A stretch of 5,428 nt of DNA from Candidatus Omnitrophica bacterium CG02_land_8_20_14_3_00__42_8 (GTDB lineage Bacteria > Omnitrophota > Gorgyraeia > Gorgyraeales > Gorgyraeaceae), in the NCBI GenBank assembly GCA_002780805.1, contig PEUD01000140.1, positions 1-5,428 of the forward strand, read 5' to 3'. Shown here one piece after another: positions 1-4,403 of this stretch. The notes beneath the pieces were generated by a model. It had not been told where the DNA came from and ran no database searches. It was given only the letters and a program-made list of their open reading frames with translations. The translations under genes and the position numbers were made by a program. Every line of letters begins with the position of its first letter. Positions within the stretch are counted from its first letter, which is position 1.

Positions 1-1314
1 TACAGGCCCGTCTCCTATCGCCGCAGTATGTTCTTCTTTTTTATTCACTTTCAGCCTGATAACAGCTTCTGAGATCAGGGTATTATCTTCTCTTTTTTCA
101 ATGTTCACCTTAAATCCTTCCAGCGTAAAACATGGTTTATATTTTTTTAACGCCTTTTTCATCAAAAGCTCAAAAGACCCGTCAGCCGCTTCAAAATAAT
201 ATCCCTGATTTTCCAGAGACTGTATTAATTTCAATATCCTCTTTGTCTGCGGATCATCTTTTGTGAGGTCTAACTCCATTTCTTTTGCTTTCAGGATGAT
301 GCTTGTTTTTCCGGACAATTCAGAAACAAGAATCCTTCTGTGATTGCCGACCTTTTCAGGCATTATATGCTCATAAGACACAGGGATTTTCATGACCGCG
401 TTGATATGCACCCCTCCTTTATGGGCAAAAGCGCTTCTGCCTACAAAAGGCTGGTTATCCTGAGGCCTCATGTTTGAAATCTCGCTTATATATCTGGACG
501 CCTCTGTCAATTCTCTCAGCTTAGACTCAGGAACGCACCTATATCCCATCTTTAATTGAAGATTAGGAATAATAGCGCACAGGTCCGCATTCCCGCACCT
601 CTCGCCATAACCGTTTATCGTGCCCTGCACAACCACTGCTCCTGATTCGACCGCAGCTAATGTATTTGCGACAGCCAGGCCACCGTCATTATGGGTATGA
701 ATACCCAGCGTAACGCTGCAGCATTCGCTGGATATCGCCCTGACAATTTTTCCCAATTCATTGGTAAGCATACCTCCGTTTGTATCGCATAAAATAACCG
801 CATCGCATCCTGCGCTTACGGCTGAAAACAAGGTTTCCAGGGCATATTCTTTATTCCGCATGTAACCGTCAAAAAAATGCTCTGCGTCGTAAAATACATA
901 GAAATCCTTAGATTTAAGAAATTCAATGGTATCTTTTATCATCCTCAAGTTTTCCTGCAGAGAAACCCTGAGGACATCTGTCACGTGCATGTCCCATGTC
1001 TTGCCGAAGATAGCGGCTATCCTCACGCCCGACTTTATAAGGGCTTTCAGGTTTTCGTCTTCCGAAGGACTAATCTTCGGACGCCTTGTGCTGCCAAACC
1101 CGACAAGCTCTGAATTTTTGAATTTAATTTTTCCGGCCTGCTTGAAAAATTCCATATCCTTCGGATTAGAACCCGGCCATCCGCCTTCTATGTAATGAAC
1201 GCCGAATCCGTCTAATCTTTTTGCAATCTTGATTTTGTCCATCACGGAGAAAGAAATGCCTTCCCCCTGGGATCCATCTCTTAATGTAGTATCGTAAATT
1301 TTAATTTCCCTCAT
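1..1314 (-). CDS. cimA: (R)-citramalate synthase, 3' end beyond window
   Basis: This gene encodes the first 438 residues of a citramalate synthase, which condenses pyruvate with acetyl-CoA to give (R)-citramalate, the first step of the threonine-independent route to 2-oxobutyrate and isoleucine. The frame is open from the ATG at 1314 to base 1. The HMG-CoA-lyase-like TIM barrel covers about residues 1-275. Visible catalytic and metal-site motifs are YDTTLRDGSQGEG (residues 7-19; R12 and D13), GIHTHNDGG (204-212; H206 and H208) and GERCGNAD (237-244; N242). A second conserved block, AFAHKGGVH, lies at 295-303. From about residue 385 the LeuA-type regulatory/dimerisation domain begins; its last part, roughly 90 residues by family length, lies off the window. 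The early GEGISFS and YIEGGWPGSNPKD blocks favour the CimA family over 2-isopropylmalate or homocitrate synthase. It follows lysC after 139 bases of structured spacer. The ATG is supported by GAGGGA six bases upstream. Confidence 0.93.
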   Translation of the reverse strand, partial: MREIKIYDTTLRDGSQGEGISFSVMDKIKIAKRLDGFGVHYIEGGWPGSNPKDMEFFKQAGKIKFKNSELVGFGSTRRPKISPSEDENLKALIKSGVRIAAIFGKTWDMHVTDVLRVSLQENLRMIKDTIEFLKSKDFYVFYDAEHFFDGYMRNKEYALETLFSAVSAGCDAVILCDTNGGMLTNELGKIVRAISSECCSVTLGIHTHNDGGLAVANTLAAVESGAVVVQGTINGYGERCGNADLCAIIPNLQLKMGYRCVPESKLRELTEASRYISEISNMRPQDNQPFVGRSAFAHKGGVHINAVMKIPVSYEHIMPEKVGNHRRILVSELSGKTSIILKAKEMELDLTKDDPQTKRILKLIQSLENQGYYFEAADGSFELLMKKALKKYKPCFTLEGFKVNIEKREDNTLISEAVIRLKVNKKEEHTAAIGDGPV

Positions 1315-1320
1315 CTTATT

Positions 1321-1326
1321 TCCCTC
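1321..1326 (-). promoter_or_regulatory. Shine-Dalgarno site of cimA
   Basis: On the minus strand this reads GAGGGA, six bases before the cimA ATG at 1314. It fixes the start, and the conserved YDTTLRDG block then begins at residue 7, as expected for the family. It lies just outside the structured element at 1331-1448, so the element's folding could in principle affect access to it. Confidence 0.6.
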
Positions 1327-1330
1327 TAAT

Positions 1331-1448
1331 AGTTCTCGACTGGGCTTACAAGCAAAGCATTGATGTCCGCTCGAACAATAACATGTCCCGAGCTTGTCGA
1401 GGGATATTCTTCGAGCGAGTCTCGCCGAAGGCGGACGAGTCGAGAAGT
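1331..1448. repeat. Structured palindromic spacer element (REP/MITE-like)
   Basis: This element fills most of the lysC-cimA spacer. Its ends form an inverted repeat: TTCTCGACT (1333-1341) pairs with AGTCGAGAA (1438-1446), and the match extends to 10 of 11 bases at 1331-1341/1438-1448. Inside are CGCTCGAA (1368-1375) pairing with TTCGAGCG (1410-1417), and a compact hairpin of GTC, one bulged T, CGCC, loop GAA, GGCG, GAC at 1419-1436. Nested in the second helix is a weaker TCCC...GGGA stem (1386-1389/1401-1404). A small GCTT/AAGC stem is possible at 1344-1358. The helices are mutually compatible and give a branched, cloverleaf-like fold. No open reading frame or U-tract follows, so an ordinary terminator is unlikely. 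A related stretch occurs at 4359-4386, which favours a dispersed repeat. A structured cimA leader is the alternative. Confidence 0.6.
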
Positions 1449-1453
1449 AAACC

Positions 1454-1933
1454 TTATTTCTTTCCCAACCCAAACGCCTTATGCAGCACCCGCACCGCCT
1501 CATCTGCATATTTTTTATTTATAACGCACGATATCTTAATCTCGGAAGTAGATATCATATCTATATTGATCTTTTTTGAAGCCAGCGCCCCGAACATATC
1601 TGCCGCAACTCCGGAATGAGCCTTCATGCCTACCCCGACTATGGAAACCTTTGCTATCTCGCTATTATAGGCCACGCCTTTTGCCTTCACGGCATTGACT
1701 ATTTTAGCCATCACGTCCTTTGTCTTATTCAGCTCTGCCGCAGGCACTGTAAATGACAGGTCTGTATAACCTTTCCTGCTTATATTCTGGATTATCATGT
1801 CTACATTTATATTGTTTTTGGCTATGTCCGTAAATATTTTCGCGGCTATGCCCGGCTTGTCCGGGACATCGCAGATAGTTACCTTCGCCTCTCCTTTAGC
1901 CGCGGTTACGCCGCTCACCAGAACCTCTTCCAT
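1454..1933 (-). CDS. Probable internal in-frame product: aspartate kinase beta subunit
   Basis: An in-frame ATG at codon 249 of lysC would give a 159-residue protein made of both ACT domains without the kinase domain. In Bacillus subtilis and Corynebacterium glutamicum, aspartate kinase is an alpha2beta2 enzyme whose beta chain is made from such an internal start, at about codons 246-250 from memory. Here the equivalent Met begins MEEVLVSGV, which resembles the Corynebacterium beta N-terminus. The deciding evidence is the sequence just before it: AAAGGAGGT seven bases upstream, the closest match to the Shine-Dalgarno consensus of any start in the window. Part of that match is forced by the codons for Lys-Glu-Val, so chance cannot be excluded. 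The product would act as the regulatory subunit that binds the feedback inhibitor. Confidence 0.6.
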   Translation of the reverse strand: MEEVLVSGVTAAKGEAKVTICDVPDKPGIAAKIFTDIAKNNINVDMIIQNISRKGYTDLSFTVPAAELNKTKDVMAKIVNAVKAKGVAYNSEIAKVSIVGVGMKAHSGVAADMFGALASKKINIDMISTSEIKISCVINKKYADEAVRVLHKAFGLGKK

Positions 1934-2677
1934 AGCCTTAACCTCCTTTGAAATAATTGTCCCTTCTTTATCCGTAAAGCTTGATCTTATATGAAGAGGG
2001 ACTGAATATTTTTTTGCGACCTCCATAGACCTCGCCTGCATTACCTGCGCGCCCAGGGAAGCCAGTTCAAGCATTTCTTCATAGCTGATCACGGAAAGTT
2101 TTTTGGCGTCTTTTACAATCCTTGGGTCAGCTGTATAAACGCCCTCCACGTCGGTATATATCTCGCACATGCCGGCATTCAGGGTCTTCGCAATAGCAAC
2201 TGCGGTAAGGTCTGACCCGCCTCTGCCAAGCGTAGTGATCTCCTGGTCAGAGTTCATGCCCTGAAAACCGGCTACTATGACAACCTTTCCTTTTTTAAGC
2301 TGTTCCCTGATCCTATCCGCGCTTATCTTGAGAATCTTGGCCTTTGTATGAGAACAGTCAGTAATAATGCCTACCTGCGGGCCTGTAAAAGATATCGCGT
2401 CAATGCCTAACTTATGAATGGCCATTGCCAGAAGCGCCACAGACACCTGTTCGCCCGTAGATATAAGCATGTCTAATTCTCTATCGCTCGGTTTATCCGT
2501 AATACGGCCTGCCAGCTCCAAAAGTTCATCCGTGGTATCGCCTAAAGCAGACACCACTACCACGATTTTATGGCCTTGTTTTTTATATCGGCCGATGCGG
2601 CTGGCTACGTTTTTTATCCTGTCTGTATTCGCTATAGAACTTCCACCGTATTTTTGAACAATCAAAGAATCCTGCAT
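1454..2677 (-). CDS. lysC: Aspartate kinase, monofunctional, two ACT domains
   Basis: This 407-residue aspartate kinase is a cytosolic enzyme that phosphorylates aspartate to 4-aspartyl phosphate with ATP, the committed entry to lysine, threonine and methionine synthesis. The amino-acid-kinase domain spans about residues 5-240, with KYGGSS (9-14), STGEQ (73-77), GFQG (137-140), TTLGRGGSDLTA (148-159) and YTDVEGVYTADPR (174-186). Two ACT domains follow, at about 264-330 (VPDKPGIAAKIF, then NINVDMIIQN) and 342-407 (VSIVGVGMKAHSGVAADMF, then NIDMISTSEIKIS). Length and layout match the single-chain, feedback-regulated LysC of Corynebacterium and many anaerobes, not the fused kinase-homoserine dehydrogenase. 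Lysine and/or threonine inhibition is expected from the ACT pair, but the effector cannot be read from the sequence. The gene starts within the last codons of cstA, a 16-base overlap, with GGAAGGGA five bases before the ATG. An internal start appears at codon 249. Confidence 0.96.
   Translation of the reverse strand: MQDSLIVQKYGGSSIANTDRIKNVASRIGRYKKQGHKIVVVVSALGDTTDELLELAGRITDKPSDRELDMLISTGEQVSVALLAMAIHKLGIDAISFTGPQVGIITDCSHTKAKILKISADRIREQLKKGKVVIVAGFQGMNSDQEITTLGRGGSDLTAVAIAKTLNAGMCEIYTDVEGVYTADPRIVKDAKKLSVISYEEMLELASLGAQVMQARSMEVAKKYSVPLHIRSSFTDKEGTIISKEVKAMEEVLVSGVTAAKGEAKVTICDVPDKPGIAAKIFTDIAKNNINVDMIIQNISRKGYTDLSFTVPAAELNKTKDVMAKIVNAVKAKGVAYNSEIAKVSIVGVGMKAHSGVAADMFGALASKKINIDMISTSEIKISCVINKKYADEAVRVLHKAFGLGKK
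1941..1949 (-). promoter_or_regulatory. Consensus Shine-Dalgarno site inside lysC
   Basis: On the minus strand this reads AAAGGAGGT, followed by a seven-base spacer and the in-frame ATG at 1931-1933. It is an essentially perfect complement to the usual 16S rRNA tail. The sites of cimA (GAGGGA), lysC (GGAAGGGA) and cstA (AGAGGT) are all weaker. It supports independent translation of the beta subunit. Confidence 0.6.
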
Positions 2678-4272
2678 TTCAATCCCTTCCTTCTTATTAC
2701 CGCTATTACATCAAATACCATTAAAACCGCCATGGCCACAAGCGCCGTGGCTATAATCATAATTAAAAAATTCTTTGTCCTGATGCTATCGTAAATCTGA
2801 AACAGAAGGGCCCCTGTTGCAGTCAGGAGCATAAATACAGCTGGCAGGAATACAAATTTAAGGGTTTTGCCCCTGCACAATAACCAGCTCGCTATTACTA
2901 CAAAAGTCAATGCCGCTACCATCTGGTTGCTTGACCCAAACACAGGCCAAATCTTATTCCAACTGCCTGTCAGGACCAGAAAACCGCTTATAGATATTAC
3001 CACAAATGTAGTGAAGAATCTATTGTTTATTTTAAAAAGTTCTTGGGATATATATCTGGCGATTCTGGTAGCCGTATCCAGCGTTGTGAGTATAAATGAA
3101 TTAAGTATCAATATGGCTATCAACCCGCCCTTTCCAAAAAGCACTGTTTTTGTAATTTCATCATAACCTTTGCCAAAAGCGCCTATCGGTCCGGCTCCTC
3201 CTTTTGCAAGCATTGTTTTTAAGACGCCTGGGGCAATGCCGGCGCTTACTACCAGAATAGTTATTACCGCCAGAAATCCCTCCAGTATCATGCCGCCGTA
3301 GCCTATGCGCTTTGCGAAAACCTCGTTCGGCAATTGTTTCGCCGTGGTGCCGCTTGCAATTAGCGCGTGAAACCCTGAATTTGCCCCGCATGCGATAATG
3401 ACAAATAGCATTGGCCAGAGCCATCCTCCGCCACCCGCGTCCCATTTAGAAAAAGCAGGCGCGTTTATTACAGGATGCGCTACAAATATTCCTATGCCCC
3501 CCATAATAATCCCGAAATAAAGCAGGAAGCTTGACAAATAATCTCTGGGCTGCAAAAGTATCTGAACAGGAATAACAGACGCGATAAACGAATAAACCAA
3601 AAGCGTTATGCCCCATATTAAAAACGCGTTATGGCCTAAATCAACCGGGATAAAATCCCCCATAATGATACAGGCCAATAAAAGACTGAGCCCTATTATT
3701 GTCGCGATCCAGCTCTTTATCTTTTTCCAGTAAAGCATCCAGCCGGTAAGCACTGCCACAAATATAAGGCCAAAACACGGGACAACTGTCCTGGTATCAC
3801 TAGCCAGGGTCTGGGCGCATAGAGACGTAAAAACAGCTATGACAAGTATTAATGTAAGCCATACGAATGTAAGAAATATAAGCTTGGAACGTTTTGAAAT
3901 AACAGTCTCTGCTATGCTGGAAATGGAAACAGCTTTATGCCTTATAGAAATCATTATAGCCGCAAAATCATGCACCCCGCCTAATAATATCGAACCAAAC
4001 ACAACCCATAGCAACGCGGGCAGCCATCCCCACAAAGCCACTGCGATTATCGGGCCCACTATCGGGCCTGCGCCTGCAATGCTTGAAAAATGATGGCCGA
4101 AAAGCACGAGCCAGTTTTTCGCAGGCACGTAATCTATACCGTCGTAATACTCCTTGCTGGGCGCTATATTAGACGAATTTACCTCAAAAAATCTTTCTAA
4201 AATCCTGGCGTACCAGAAGTAGCCAATGCTTAGAAATAAAATTGACCCTGAAATTATCACTAGTGAATTCAT
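2662..4272 (-). CDS. cstA: CstA-family carbon-starvation transporter (peptide/pyruvate type)
   Basis: This is a 536-residue inner-membrane transporter of the CstA family (E. coli CstA and BtsT are reported to move peptides and/or pyruvate). Hydrophobic segments run through the whole chain; I count roughly 15 by eye, the first at about 3-22 and the last at about 502-526. Family blocks are intact: GIDYVPAKNWLVLFGHHF (45-62) leading into SSIAGAGPIVGP (63-74), LGGVHDF (97-103), QPRDYLS (241-247), ACGANSGFHALIASGTTAKQ (294-313), TTLDTATRIARY (396-407) and WPVFGSSNQMVAAL (442-455). It is shorter than E. coli CstA (about 700 residues) and fits the short form found in many anaerobes, with no sign of truncation. 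The ATG has AGAGGT nearby. Its end overlaps lysC by 16 bases. The substrate cannot be read from the sequence; pyruvate would make sense beside cimA, but that is inference. Confidence 0.93.
   Translation of the reverse strand: MNSLVIISGSILFLSIGYFWYARILERFFEVNSSNIAPSKEYYDGIDYVPAKNWLVLFGHHFSSIAGAGPIVGPIIAVALWGWLPALLWVVFGSILLGGVHDFAAIMISIRHKAVSISSIAETVISKRSKLIFLTFVWLTLILVIAVFTSLCAQTLASDTRTVVPCFGLIFVAVLTGWMLYWKKIKSWIATIIGLSLLLACIIMGDFIPVDLGHNAFLIWGITLLVYSFIASVIPVQILLQPRDYLSSFLLYFGIIMGGIGIFVAHPVINAPAFSKWDAGGGGWLWPMLFVIIACGANSGFHALIASGTTAKQLPNEVFAKRIGYGGMILEGFLAVITILVVSAGIAPGVLKTMLAKGGAGPIGAFGKGYDEITKTVLFGKGGLIAILILNSFILTTLDTATRIARYISQELFKINNRFFTTFVVISISGFLVLTGSWNKIWPVFGSSNQMVAALTFVVIASWLLCRGKTLKFVFLPAVFMLLTATGALLFQIYDSIRTKNFLIMIIATALVAMAVLMVFDVIAVIRRKGLKCRIL
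2683..2690 (-). promoter_or_regulatory. Shine-Dalgarno site of lysC within the cstA end
   Basis: On the minus strand this reads GGAAGGGA, five bases before the lysC ATG (2675-2677) and inside the last codons of cstA, whose TGA lies at 2662-2664. Ribosomes finishing cstA would pass the lysC start before stopping, which suggests translational coupling. Confidence 0.55.
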
Positions 4273-4275
4273 ATT

Positions 4276-4281
4276 ACCTCT
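4276..4281 (-). promoter_or_regulatory. Shine-Dalgarno site of cstA
   Basis: On the minus strand this reads AGAGGT, three bases before the cstA ATG at 4270-4272. The spacing is short but workable, and the site supports this start. The first membrane segment begins immediately after it, as in other CstA proteins. Confidence 0.5.
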
Positions 4282-4298
4282 TTTTAAAACAACTTTAG

Positions 4299-4313
4299 AT
4301 TGACATTGTCGAT
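4299..4313. promoter_or_regulatory. Imperfect palindrome upstream of cstA, possible operator
   Basis: ATTGACA-T-TGTCGAT forms a 15-base near-palindrome with 7-base half-sites and one non-complementary position (a T opposite a G). It ends 26 bases before the cstA ATG. A minus-strand TCGACA inside it could act as a weak -35 box, but the -10 candidate near 4281-4287 is poor and too close to the start. An operator is possible, and no regulator family can be named. Confidence 0.25.
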
Positions 4314-4334
4314 TTGTGAAGCTCCACGGCTTTA

Positions 4335-4386
4335 TGGTTCGACTCCGTTCACCATCTTTCGAACAATCCTGAGCCTGTATAAGGGA
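4335..4386. repeat. Spacer repeat related to part of the 1331-1448 element
   Basis: This lies in the apgM-cstA spacer. GTTCGA (4337-4342) and TCGAAC (4359-4364) form a 6-bp inverted repeat around a 16-base loop. The stretch 4359-4386 matches 1371-1404: TCGAACAAT is identical in both, and the following CTGAGCCTGTATAAGGGA matches CCGAGCTTGTCGAGGGA at 13 of 17 positions with one extra base and a shorter connector. This looks like a degraded or partial member of a dispersed intergenic repeat family. It also resembles the CTGAGCTTGTCGAAGG-type repeats I associate with many environmental bacterial genomes, a comparison made from memory. Confidence 0.5.
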
Positions 4387-4403
4387 AAGGCCTTATGCTT
4401 TCC
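4379..4403 (-). other. Two alternative small hairpins at the apgM stop
   Basis: GGAAAG (4384-4389) can pair with CTTTCC (4398-4403), overlapping the apgM stop codon. ATAAGG (4379-4384) can instead pair with CCTTAT (4391-4396). The two 6-bp stems share bases and exclude each other. No run of U follows on the minus strand, so I do not call a terminator. Transcription probably continues into cstA. Confidence 0.25.

Noticed and set aside
877..1195. Two overlapping plus-strand open frames of 78 and 89 codons
   Set aside because: They lie antisense within cimA, have no family resemblance, and the minus-strand frame carries all the conserved citramalate synthase motifs.
1407..1448. Intrinsic terminator after lysC
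   Set aside because: Strong GC-rich hairpins are present, but no U-tract follows on the minus strand. The pairing also extends over 118 bases, which fits a repeat or leader better.
1331..1448. tRNA gene or known riboswitch, suggested by the cloverleaf-like fold
   Set aside because: There is no tRNA arm spacing, no TTCRA-type T loop and no conserved lysine, SAM or T-box core that I can recognise.
1383..1619. Plus-strand open frame of 78 codons starting in the lysC-cimA spacer
   Set aside because: It runs from the structured repeat into the antisense of the lysC ACT domain, shows no ribosome site or recognisable protein, and looks like a shadow.
3161..3445. Minus-strand open frame of 94 codons, Arg-rich
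   Set aside because: It lies wholly within cstA in another frame. The Arg-rich composition is typical of an out-of-frame reading of a membrane-protein gene.
3839..4093. Plus-strand open frame of 84 codons
   Set aside because: It is antisense to the most conserved N-terminal part of cstA, with no ribosome site or homology visible.
4281..4310. Sigma70-type promoter for cstA (minus-strand TCGACA with a TTTAAA-like -10)
   Set aside because: The -10 match is poor and the predicted transcription start would fall in or next to the ribosome site. I see too little to call it.
4300..4330. Plus-strand TTGACA at 4300-4305 as a -35 box
   Set aside because: No -10 box lies 16-18 bases downstream, and no plus-strand gene follows.
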